From: Geosiphon pyriformis
Lineage: Eukaryota; Glomeromycota; Glomeromycetes; Archaeosporales; Geosiphonaceae
Length of the DNA: 64,000 nucleotides
Assembly: GCA_016748015.1 (NCBI GenBank)
Contig: JAAOMT010000441.1
Coordinates: 100,204 to 164,203, forward strand
Direction of reading: 5' to 3'
Part shown: piece by piece, positions 1 to 10,422 of the stretch
Layout: the number at the start of each line of letters is the position of its first letter
Position numbering within the stretch: position 1 is the first letter of the stretch
The notes under the pieces: model-generated
Database searches by the model: none
What the model saw: only the letters and a program-made list of their open reading frames with translations
Told to the model about the DNA's origin: nothing
Position numbers and translations under genes: made by a program

Positions 1-800
1 ATTGAAGAACCTCAAATCAATAAATAGCCCTAAAGAAATCTTACTCTGCTGGTAATGTATCTAAAACCAGATAGCTGTCCTTGTTTACACCGATCAAGTC
101 ACCTGGCTTCAAGGTGGCAGGGTCAACGAGACCAATTAACGGCAGAAAAATAGTCTAGAAAATGGAGTTTTCCATTGAATGGTCGCACAAATTGATTAGA
201 TCGTAGCAATAAAAATAATATGTAGCTTATATAGATTCTTTACCTGCCGTGTAGATGTCTTGATTACAGCACATTTGCCCTTTCGATGAGCATCTAGGTC
301 AATGTTAGCCCCATCTTCCTCTGGCTCATCATTGGGATCCATATCGAGAAGCTAATCGAGTAAAGTTAGAAGATGCGTGTCAATTAATTATATGCGTGAC
401 AACAAATCAGATCCACAGAAAAACGTACCTCGACAACATTTCCAACAAGATACGGCAATTGCTTGTTAACCTTGATTTTTTCTTTGTTATCCTTTATCTT
501 TTCTTTCATTGAAGTCTGTTCGTGTGTTAAACGCACATGCTCTGATCTCATAACCTTAATGGGAAGTTTGAAAGTCAATTATAAACCAATCGGAAGAGGG
601 TAAAGGAGGTTTTTGTAGCAAACTCGAACATAGGAACTTGAAGAAGCATATGATAAGATTCACACCTTGATTTCATTCTCCAGCAACCGCGTACGGTTGA
701 CTATTTCTTCTGTACTTGCACGCAAGATTTCTTGGGGTAAGGGTTCCTCCTCATCCTCCACTGTTTTCTCCCGAAGAGTTTTATCCTCAAGTGTGGTCAT
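1..800 (-). CDS. RPT5: 26S proteasome regulatory ATPase subunit RPT5 (PSMC3/6A), 5' exons, runs off the window
   Basis: One of six AAA+ ATPases of the 19S regulatory particle base, which unfold ubiquitylated proteins and feed them to the 20S core in cytosol and nucleus. Four exons join in frame: 800-666, 554-429, 351-244 and 154-45; all introns are GT-AG (111, 77 and 89 nt). The start MTTLEDKTL and the stretches [22 protein letters not shown] and [20 protein letters not shown] match the N-terminal coiled coil and OB domain of RPT5. Exon 4 ends on a split Glu codon where relatives continue E-F/Y-D-S-R. A possible next acceptor lies at about position 10, so the AAA+ module with its Walker motifs lies outside the window. 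The visible part is about 160 residues. No break is seen. The identification is secure; the short exon 5 start is not resolved. Confidence 0.93.
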
Positions 801-1987
801 TTTTGAAATGTTTATAACTGCACAAATATTTTTCGATTTTGGTCTTATTCGCTTTAGTCAACGGGGATTACGCAAGCTCACAATCTGGATCTCGAATCTC
901 GATTTTATTTTTGAACATCAGATTGGATATCTGTTGGTAGCACAATAACAGAAAAAGAAAAATATGACTTCTTGACTCTTGAGTTAGTGAATTCCACTAT
1001 CCGTCTCTTATACTTCCAACCGCTTGAAAAATCGTTTACATGTCGATATGAATAAGGACGCTGAAGGGAGGTATTAAGAACACAGTTCATACAAGACCTT
1101 TCCTTATGAGCATCCAATTAGTTTGCAATCGGAACGTGCCAAACACGAGAACACCTTTTTTTGTGGTTTGGTTTTTAAGTGTGGCTAGTGTTGAATTCTT
1201 GAACAACACTCGAGTCGAACTAGTTGTATTCGATAGTTTCAAATGATGAAGAAACCGTACGCATGATTTATTGAGGATTTTTAATCGGCCTGATTTAGAA
1301 GGGACAAGATACATACGCTACTGCTATGCGCTTTTGATTTTTTCATGTCGTTGCTTTTTTGTGACGGCATAAAGAATCAATTGAGGCGTAGCTGACTATG
1401 TGTTGTTGAAGGTCTCTCACTTCGTGATGTATATAAAATTGAGAACGGAAATCTGATGAAACGAAACACTTTAACAAAAAAGTTCCGAATTTTCGAATGA
1501 ATTATTGATCACTTTCAGTTTCTTATATTTAATCCTAAACTAGCTTACTTTCGTTTTCAAGAGTCGCAGATAGGCATACAATTCGGAATATATAAAAGGT
1601 AAATATTTTCAAATTTCAAGAATTCCTTTGGCGAACATTTGGGCTTTTGCACTATTACGATTAAATCAAATTTTTAGGAGAAAGGCCAAAATCCGATATC
1701 GTGCAAAATTTATTAGTTGATGGAGTAATTGAAAAAATCAAATTAGAAAGTGAACACCACACCAATGATATTTGAGCCTCACAGCTTTGTCAGAATAGTT
1801 AAAAGCTGGTAAAACGCGTTTACAATTTGTCAAAGATGAACGTGTTAATCTTTGCCGGGATTTATCCTCTTAAATTGATCAAGACCTCGGAATAGAAATT
1901 AATTTTCGATCTCGTAAATTGTTCAGGGTTGGAATTTCTTCACTATATTCAATGGTTCTCGCAAATCCAGTCAATCTAAACTACTTA
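801..1987. other. Intergenic region between RPT5 start and Nudix 3' end
   Basis: Contains the RPT5 promoter (upstream of 800) and the 3' flank of the Nudix gene. Short open frames at 905-1117 and 1087-1314 (-) show no recognisable domain and no splice partners, so I leave them out. I see no RNA gene or repeat here. Confidence 0.5.
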
Positions 1988-2937
1988 TCATATTTTGCCT
2001 TCTTGTCGTAAAGCGTTATAAAGTGTTAAAGCAGAGAGAGCTTTCATGTCGGGCAATTTCCATAACTCGTTCAATTTCATAAGCTTAACAGTGATGCTTT
2101 CTCCATGATCTCTCAATCCACCCAATTTCCCCTCCAGCTTTTGAACTTCATCGTACGGCATTTCTTTCAAGCATAACACTAACCTCAAAAATTCATCGCA
2201 TCCCCCGGGAGAAGGATATGCACCGTGGTACTTTTCGCCAAATGCCAAATCTGTCATATCTATAAGATCCTCCTCCTTTACTTCAATCCCAGTCTCTTCT
2301 TTTATCTCTTCGCTAGCTTTTCCAACAAAATTCCCAGATCCATCAAGCATTCCTAGAACCCATGGAAGATTATTAAAATCTACATATATGACTGAAGTTG
2401 AGAACCCTCAAATATATTCATTCTAGTTAATTACCAGCTGGCAATTCTGTGAATGCAAGAGACGGAACTGAAAGACGTGGCTGAGATGTAAGCACGACAT
2501 GCTCCTCCACGATATCCTCATTCTTTCCTTTAGATCGAAGAATTAATAGGACCGCAACAGATCCACCACGCTGTGAAAATAAATGCCACATGAAGTATTC
2601 ATCAGAGTAGAATATCTTGGAAATAATGAGAGCCAAATTAGAGCTTTCAAACCATAAAAATGATTCCTGGAACATTCTTTCCATTTTCTGTAAGCCTAGC
2701 GTCAACCTTGAACTTGATAAATCCAATTTTTGACCCAAAGTAATCTACATGTTGGATTTCAACACGCTTAATTTCCAATTCCTTTTCAACTTTTGATTCC
2801 ATTTCTTTTGACAAGTCAGCAACCCAATCCCTGAAGGGTTGGAAATTCAGGACAGCAGGGACGTCAATGTCGACTTGCTCAGTCGATACAGGAATAAGGG
2901 TTCCAGCAATTCTGATTGTATTAGTTCCTTCTGACAT
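1988..2937 (-). CDS. Nudix hydrolase, ADP-sugar pyrophosphatase-like (plant NUDX14 type)
   Basis: Predicted to hydrolyse a nucleoside diphosphate sugar (ADP-ribose or ADP-glucose type substrate) to NMP plus sugar phosphate. Three exons join in frame: 2937-2653, 2570-2435 and 2352-1988, with two 82-nt GT-AG introns, giving 261 residues. The order KIGFIKFK, VPGIIF, GGSVAVLLIL, LPAGMLDGSGNFVGKA, EEIKEETGI, PSPGGCDEF, GLRDHGESI and KALSALTLY follows the plant ADP-sugar pyrophosphatase layout closely, including the GGCDE and LRDHGE signatures. The Nudix box keeps the metal-binding EE of REUXEE, but its Arg position is Glu. The start shown is MSEGTNTIRI. In-frame Met codons upstream (3063 and 3135) would add an Arg/Ser-rich, acidic-poor leader that could be a mitochondrial presequence, so the start is uncertain. 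The fold assignment is strong; the exact substrate is inference. Confidence 0.88.
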
Positions 2938-3237
2938 TCTGAATATATGTCCAGTATGAAACTTTGGGGGAAAAGAAACTTCCAAAGAGCCTAATTTGTG
3001 GACCCTAAAGTGATTAGAGCTTCTAAAAAACGCATAAGACCAAGAGGAATACAATCGCAGCATAAAAGTCCGCCATTGATTTCTTGCAGGTTGCCGCCAC
3101 CCTAGTACCATGTTTGATACTAACCACCGCCACACTAGTTTAAAGTTTAGTGGTCTTTAAAGCCGAATGCTGCGCCTTCCATACAGCCTTTTAAACACGG
3201 AAATTTGATACTTTGGTCTTTCATTTATCCGAAAATT

Positions 3238-3953
3238 ATGCCCTCCGCTACAACTTCATTAGAACAGCAACAGGGTGGCGAGAGTCAAATGTTCGCAGTC
3301 GAACCAATTACCGACTGTCCTCATATTGCGACTGATTTTTCGCCAGAATGGAATAACGTGGCTGTTGATGGTACTTCTCTCTTTGCAGAAGATAAAATGT
3401 TTCGTTTTTATACACACGTCTCATGATTATATCGAACTTTTATTTCTAAAGCTCATCAAGAATGTTTGAAGTGCGATGATAAGAGCGAGAACTGGCGTTG
3501 TTTGACCTGTCAAGGCGTGTTCTGCAGCAGGTTTTAAAGTTGAAAGCATCAAATAAACTACAAAGTTAATTTCGAAAAGGTTTCCTTACTATTTTTTACC
3601 ACCTAAAAAAAGGTACGTAAATGGCCACATGAGCCAGCATAATGAGGAAGCTCACCACCCACTCGCCATTTCCCTTAGCGATTTGTCGACTTGGTGCTAT
3701 GCTTGTGACGACTATGTTACTAGCCCAGTATGGTTTTTGTTTAAAACTATGAATGCTTAATTCCATTCCTTACATTTTTTCAGTAAATTAAAATGGTTTT
3801 GTATAACTTTAGACATTGAAAACCTTGGAAATTGCCTTTTACGTTTCAAAATTTGGGTCAATGCCTCCTACTGCTGCGTTAGGGAGTGCTATTGCAGAGG
3901 GTAGTGGTGGTAGTGGTGGTGGTGGTGGTGGTGGTGGTGGTTCGTCTTGTTGA
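3238..3953 (+). CDS. Small stand-alone UBP-type (ZnF-UBP/BUZ) zinc-finger protein
   Basis: The ZnF-UBP domain, known from HDAC6 and several deubiquitinases, binds the free C-terminal Gly-Gly of ubiquitin. Four exons join in frame: 3238-3370, 3452-3530, 3613-3727 and 3813-3953, with 81, 82 and 85-nt GT-AG introns, giving 155 residues. The zinc ligands are visible in order: CPH (C27, H29), CLKC (49, 52), CLTC (61, 64), H76, H80, H86 and CYAC (99, 102). NWRCLTC and YVNGHMSQHNEEAHHPLAIS closely match the HDAC6 finger, including the R-Y and W residues that line the ubiquitin-tail pocket. The C-terminus has a Gly/Ser tail with nine consecutive Gly codons and ends S-S-C. There is no deacetylase or USP domain, so the protein is probably a free ubiquitin-tail binder. 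It is transcribed divergently from the Nudix gene, with about 300 bp between start codons. Confidence 0.88.
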
Positions 3954-4700
3954 CAGTAAATACTGAAAAGTATTTCAATATTGCAATTATGCTATACTGA
4001 TAAATCCAAAAGCCACTAAATTTTTTTAAATTCTTGAAATTGAGAAAATCCTCGCGAAAATATACGATTGAGTTTTGGTAGCAAGGCTATCTCATAAATC
4101 ATACAATCGAGACTCTCAATTGTTGAACTTATTCCTAGCAAATCGTATACCTGTTTTCATGTTGATTTAGTTCCTTTCTTGTGCGAGGGTTTTACAGCCC
4201 AAATAAAAACCATTTATTAATTGTAGGATTTCGAATTTATAATATTCACTATAATAAAAATTAACTTAGAATTAAGAGACTCATCAACGTTGTCCCGATA
4301 AGAAGGTTCACTTTAAAATTTGAGTTCAAACTAGTTTAATTAACTCATTGATAAAGGTTTAAATTAAAGAATTTTTATCCAGCTGAAATTGTAACTGAAA
4401 GCTAAATTTCAGGGCGTATACGATTCACATCATAAATTTTGAATATCGAAAAGGTGCTAGCGTGTAAAGCAAATGCTTCAAAAGCTAAAGTCTGTAGCCT
4501 ACAAGTTATTTTATTGTTATATACAGAATAGATCTCGGCCAATCGCAAAGCGAAATAAGAAAACTACAGAGTAAAATAGTCAAAGGAGAAGGGAAAGGGA
4601 ATAAATAAAAGCAGATAAAGAATTTTGGGAAATCCACACATTTAAATTACGTAGTAATAAACAGTCAAAGAAAATATGGTAAAACTTTTAGAGTGAGCAG
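3954..4700. other. Intergenic, convergent 3' flanks
   Basis: AT-rich spacer between the convergent 3' ends of the UBP finger gene and the STM1-like gene. No coding stretch, RNA gene or repeat recognised. Confidence 0.5.
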
Positions 4701-5359
4701 TTAGGGCATTTTACCATTCTGTACAGTTACAAGACCTTCCTTAGCTTCCGCTTTCCCAGCTTCAGTAGCTTTGGAAAGGATTTCAAATTCTTCAGGATTA
4801 ACCAGCTAGACCAAAGAATCCAAGTTAAGCCAAACTCAAAAATTTTCATAATTTCTATAGTAAAATAACTGATTTCCTTCTACCTTGATCTTTTGAAATT
4901 CCCTATTAGTTTCAGCGGCTGTATCACCATTTTTTTCCTTCTCATAGTCCAACTCGGCTAACTCATCTGTTACGATACCCCAATTATGTCCACCAGCACC
5001 ACCCTATGGTGATAAAAAAAAAGTGAGCGGACAACTTCTCACGAAGTACCTAAACAAATCACATTAAGCACGAGACCAAACTAGTCTATTTTCCTGTTTA
5101 CACATAATATTGATGTACAAGTCTAATAACCTTTTTCGGGTTGCCTCTCTGATCCATCAATCCAGACCTTCAAGTTGAAGAAAAAGATGAAATCAAAGTT
5201 TGTGTGTGAGAAAAACCAATTACGCGTTTTTACAGCATTACAAGTACAGACTGATGAAAAAAATTGCTTGCAGAAAGTTGTTTGAGTGCTCATGTACCTA
5301 GGCAAATGGCGGTCTTTTAAGAGAGCAGCAGGTGCGTTTGAGGTTTTTGAACGCGTCAT
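4701..5359 (-). CDS. Short STM1/SERBP1 (HABP4-PAI-RBP1)-like ribosome-associated protein
   Basis: Relatives bind ribosomes (threading the mRNA channel of idle 80S) and mRNA. Four exons join in frame: 5359-5298, 5167-5131, 5003-4884 and 4805-4701, with GT-AG introns of 130, 127 and 78 nt, giving 107 residues. It starts MTRSKTSNAPAALLKDRH and reads on through RSGLMDQRGNPKK into the hallmark GGAGGHNWG at about residues 34-42, followed by an acidic stretch (TDELAELDYEKEK) and a charged Ala/Glu/Lys-rich C-terminus. STM1 and SERBP1 proteins are usually two to four times longer and Arg/Gly-rich. This one keeps little beyond the HNWG core, so it is a miniature family member. All four junctions preserve phase. 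The family call rests mainly on the HNWG block and the KDRH N-terminus. Confidence 0.75.
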
Positions 5360-5854
5360 GGTTAATACAATTTTATTTGCGGTTTTTACAAATTGGAAAT
5401 TATGGTCTAAAAGACGAGGGAAAAGCCAATTTTGCAAAAATATACTGACAAGAAAATGGAGAGAAACTCTCTCCAATTCCCCATATTTATATATAATTTA
5501 CCTTCTTGATAGGTGGGGCGATTTTTCCCAGACTCGTGTGAATCTGAAGAAAAATGGGCATAAGATCATCAATACGTAATAAAAACCTTTGAACATCATG
5601 ATATATATTGTTTAGTCGGGCGCCAAAAAATAGATCATGCGATGAGTTCTGACTTACAAGATATTGTGCGAGAATATAAAATACTTGTGTAACGAAAAGA
5701 GATAGGTGGAACAAAAGGTCCTTTTTTGGGATAACAAATCAAATGAACAAATTTCATGGAAAACTAAAAATTAAGAGCAAAACTACCTATTTCAAGGTAT
5801 TTGAAGAAAAGCATTTTTAAAATTTACTTGACCACCATTATCAATACTTAACAA
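5360..5854. other. Upstream flank of the STM1-like gene, no gene seen
   Basis: AT-rich sequence with only short, feature-less open frames on both strands (for example 5487-5714, -). Probably the promoter region of the STM1-like gene. Confidence 0.4.
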
Positions 5855-6545
5855 TAATGCTTTTGAGCGACAAAAACAATTTCTCGCCCGATTCCCGACA
5901 AATGAGCTCGTCAACAGTATCGGCTCTGGGGTCAACTTCAAGCGCCAAAGGCTTATGACCCAACTGGAACGATCAAGCCCGGAGGTTACTACTGTGATTG
6001 ACTCTTCTTGTTTGTCTTTGATCTCCCTCCATTCCGCAAAACTCGTGGTTCTCTTCGACGACGCGACCTCTGACGGGCACAAACTCTTGCAGGATATTCT
6101 TGCCATCAACATAGCCTTTATCTGCTGCATGCAGCGAAGAAGAGCTTCTCGCAACTGAAGAGAACCCATGCACACAAAAGCACAAGGGAAAGGCAACGGC
6201 AACTTGTGGCAGATTCCAGAAAACGGAAGGCATCCTCAACCGCACGTTACTATCCTAACCACCTTAGAAGCAGCTATTGAAGCGACGGATGGGCTTGGCG
6301 ATATTTGCCTTTAATATTGTAGTAGAATGGAGCAAAAGGCGTCGCATCATAAAGAAACAAGATGGTATCACGGAAAAAGGATGATTAAACCTATGACAGT
6401 TCAACAAAAACGTCTTCTTTTTGATGATTTTTCAGCTATCTGTGGTGAAAGAAAATTTTGCAGGGCCATCGTCCGTCTTGGCATGCTCTTAAGAGGTTGC
6501 TTAGGCAGCTCCTGCCAACATCACAGACGAAGTGATTGATCAAGC
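5855..6545 (+). other. Unassigned, gene-like open stretches (possible old pseudogene or unrecognised exons)
   Basis: Base composition here is clearly less AT-rich than the surroundings. One frame is open from about 5855 to 6162 with a protein-like pattern (ends LLQDILAINIAFICCMQ). A second frame, shifted near 6110, runs to about 6276 through RERQRQLVADSRKRKASS. A third is open at 6327-6539. On the minus strand 5792-6202 is also open (136 codons). The plus-strand succession could be a gene with indels or with introns I cannot place, as no convincing GT-AG pair joins the frames. I recognise no family, so neither strand nor function is settled. Confidence 0.25.
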
Positions 6546-8879
6546 ATTGGTTGCGCGAAAGGAAGTTATTAAACATAATTCACAGCGATAGCAAGGTGTA
6601 TCACGCATCATCTTTCTTTTCAATCTCGTGAGGCACTGCATCACATCATAACAATTCGTGCTCAGAATTTTGCCACATTCCCTTGGAATCGCTTCTATGG
6701 CTTCTATGTTTCTTACTTCACACGCCAGCAATATATGTACATGCACATCGATACAAAGTAAAGATAATAAATTTTTTACGTTTTTGTTTTTTTTTAAGAT
6801 TGTTTTATATCATTATTTATGTCGTTTTTATGCTATTCATTTTTAAGAATAAACATGTATTATGGCCTCTCCAGTTTGAAAAAAAAGGGTAAAAATAACA
6901 AATGGCCCAATCCACAAGATCACATGTGATGGCAAGCTCAGTTACTATCACAAAACTGATGAGTGGAGGTTTGCCTGAGTATACGAGACGCAAAAACAGC
7001 TCCGCAGATCGAAAACTAGAAAATTCATACGAAAAACAGTTAGAAAAATGCTATGTTGGGTGCACTATCAATTTCTTCAAGTCTAGTCATTAAGGCCGAG
7101 AAATTGGGGTTCGTGTTATCCAAAACGAAGCTTGTAGTCAATGTGGCAACATTAAAGAATCGGAGGATCCAAAATGTACAACTGCCGGAATTGTGGGGAT
7201 TGTGAGATGAAAATGGCGCTCGGGGGATCTTCCTCCGGGCATTGTTTGATAGAGCTTTGGTTTTATGGTAACCATTCAGGAAATAATAGGCATTACATAG
7301 CAAGGGTTATCATTGCCTATTATTGATGTGTTAGAATTTGTCCCAATAATTTTTTCAAAGAGCCGTTAATGAACGAACTAAAATTTAGTAGATGCGAATT
7401 GCATTTATTATGAATTGTGGGAACATAAGTACATACGAATTTCTACAGGAATATTTCTGTATAAAAATGGGTCTGTAGGCTTAAATAAATACATCACATA
7501 TTTGTATCATGAATTGTCCATGATTTATTATGGTTGTCACACGTTCCAACAGGAGCAAAACCTCTTTATTCTTGATTGCATTGGAAACGATTATTCGATA
7601 AAAAAAATCTTATCCCAATCAGTACATAAGATGGCACCTGAATTAGTTTTGCTCTTTGGTTTGGAAAGTCGCGTTTAGGAGTTAAACCTTGAGATCTTGA
7701 TTAATTATGTAATACAGTCCCCATAAAAAATAATGGCAGTCAAACTTTTACTATAAAACAAAAATAAATAAATAGTTTTCAGAACATGTTTAAATAGAGT
7801 CACATATGCCCATAATAAATTGGTTTTTACGTCAGAAATCATGTTTTAAAAGAAATTTGAGCAAACAAGTGGCCCATTCGAGACTAATGAGCAATCATTT
7901 GGAATCAAAAATAAGAGTGAGTATATTAATCCCAAAGCTATGTTTTATAGATAATTTGCCACAAAGACTGAAGTTTCAGAGTCAGAAATGTGAAAAAATC
8001 CCGACACGTAGACGTGATTATAAAATTTCGAGCCACTTTGATCATAACAATAATTTAAAAGAAAGTTTGATAAAAGTTTAAAAGAAAGTTTTACTCAGAT
8101 GGCTACGTTGACCTAAAGCGTAATAAGTGATAATTTTTATAAGCTCAAGTTATGGATAATTAGATGTGATAGGTGTGGAAATTTGAGATAGCATATGTTA
8201 AAATTTTGAAACCCGGTTTCACCCTTTTTCTAACGGTTTTTAAAATATTATAATTGTCTCATAATTCTTGGAAGATATTGTGTTCAAGCTATTATTTGAG
8301 AAAAGTATTTCGAAATAATGATTCAGCTTGCTAATTGCAGTTGAAGAGATAATGATGAAACCAGAAAGCTCCTAGAGTTTTTCATTTTTACATTTATTAT
8401 TAATTTTAATTTCAAGTTGGGTAACTCGAAGATTGACATGATTAGAATAAAAATAAGATTTAAAACAAGTAGTTAATTTATAATAATTCTCTACATTAAA
8501 GGGTGTAGTAACCAAAATAATGCAGCATAGTCTCAAACGTTTATTTAAGAACTTTGAAAATACCTTAATAAATAGAATGCAACGAAATAAAGTTTTAATA
8601 TATACTTCAAAAGAAATTCTTATTTAAATTTATAATATTCTTTTTAGAATTTTTTTTTAAATGATTAAATACAAATTATTTAATTATTTAATTACTTGAA
8701 TTTGTTATTAAATTTTAAAAATGTAACTTTCCAGGATTTTTCTGTTTGATTCATGTAAAATAAAACAAACAATTATCAACTTGAATTTTTATAATTAATA
8801 AAAGATTTAATATTTTTCATAATCAGTTCTTTGAAAAATAATAAATATTTTACAATATTTATATTCAAAACTGCTTAAC
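6546..8879. other. Intergenic, no gene supported
   Basis: Mostly AT-rich sequence. The stretch around 7000-7300 is less AT-rich and has a 50-codon plus-strand frame starting near 7050, but no family is recognisable. The 91-codon frame at 7806-8081 (+) is rich in Lys, Asn and Ser, as chance frames in this composition are. Nothing here can be called with confidence. Confidence 0.35.
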
Positions 8880-10148
8880 CAGCCACAACATTAATGAAGA
8901 AAGCTGAAACCAAAATGTAATCAATTGTTTTTTTGAAATTAACTCTCTTTTTAAAATTATTTTTATTAAAATTACCATCCAGAATAACAAAAAAACTTTT
9001 ATTAACAGTCTTAACTATTAAAAAATTGATAATATTAGCTTAAACAAATCTAGTTTTTAAAGAAACACTAATATAAAAACCTAAAATTGAGACAAAAAGT
9101 TTATTTTTAAAAAGCAATTTGATTGATAAAAGTTGATTAATTATTTTAATAAATTTGTACATATATTTAACCAGATTAATGTTTATAATAAATTGTTATA
9201 CCAGAATTCAAATAATAAAAATTCTAACCAAAAACAAAAACTTTAATACTATTAAATTTATTTTGTCTTAGTAATAATAAAAATTAAATTATTTATTTTA
9301 TAATATTTTTTTGCTTAGCAGAATTGTTTTTTTTATATTATATGTGACAATTTTTTAAATTAAACTAATTATTTAAAAAAATACATAAATTTTATTTTCA
9401 AAAAATATTTTATTTAGTCTTAATAAAATTATATTAACAAAATCTAAAAATACAAACAGATTTAATTCAAAATTATTTAACTAAGCAATAATATTAGAAT
9501 TTACAAATAATATATTAATAGTTTTTTTAATAAAATTATTTAAAATTATACCAAAATTAGTATTTAAAACCAAAAAAATAATAGTATTATAGAAAAAAAA
9601 AGCATTCAACTTTTTAAATATTAATATAACTTAATTAAAAAAAATTTTAAAATACATTTTATTTTGTTTAATTACAAAACTATTAACAAAAAAATATTAT
9701 TAAAAAATACTATAAAAAGAAGTAAAAATAAATTATTATTATTAAAAATTTTATTAAATAAAAACATTTTTATTTAAAAATTTTTACCAAAAGCTATTAA
9801 ATAAAAAATAAAAATATTTTTTAACATAAAAAATAACCAAATAAGAATAATTAGTTTTTAAAAAAATATGCTTATAAAATTTTTTGAATAAGATAAAAGA
9901 AATATAAAAAAATTATGTTTTAACTTAGAATAACCAAAATACTTATATTTTATACAATAAATTAAATCTAATTTAATTCAAAATAAATTCATAATATTAA
10001 AAACAAAAATAGTATAAAAAGTTTAATTAAAAATTTTTTTAAATTTAAAACATATAATAATATATTTGATTTTAATATTAATAATAAATACGTAATTAAT
10101 AATACATGTTTTCTTATTAGTTTTATTCAAAAATTTATTTAAATATTA
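8880..10148 (-). mobile_element. Heavily decayed LINE fragment (endonuclease region recognisable)
   Basis: 8925-9290 aligns by eye with the minus-strand endonuclease region of LINE copies A (14500-14860) and C (47040-47520), for example attaccatccagaataac against the corresponding caccatccaaaatcac of A. The order of landmarks is the same, up to the gtcttagtaataat segment. Nearly all differences are C to T or G to A. The part from 9290 to 10148 is almost pure A/T and probably the remnant of ORF1. The 3' half (RT, RNase H) is absent at the low-coordinate side, so this is a fragment rather than a 5'-truncated insertion. Confidence 0.6.
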
Positions 10149-10422
10149 ATAATTTTTTTTTTATTACAGATTTAACAAGTGAAGTCCAACCACTATCTAG
10201 TACATAGAATCAAACTAAGTAGAACCAACTAAACACAGCTTACATACAGACTACATATGACCAGCCACTTAGGCCAAACAAAACAATACTACACACCTAT
10301 ATTAACATAAGCATTACCATTTAAACCAGAGAAAAAATAACACAATTTGCCTCTACCAAACCTAACAGCAAAAGATTCTATAACACCAAGCATATAAATA
10401 ATACTAGCTGACAACCTAGAAA

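Noticed and set aside
1087-1314. 75-codon minus-strand frame upstream of RPT5
   Set aside because: No recognisable motif, no splice partner, and it lies in the probable promoter region.
7806-8081. 91-codon plus-strand frame
   Set aside because: Lys/Asn/Ser-rich composition as expected by chance in AT-rich DNA, and no domain.
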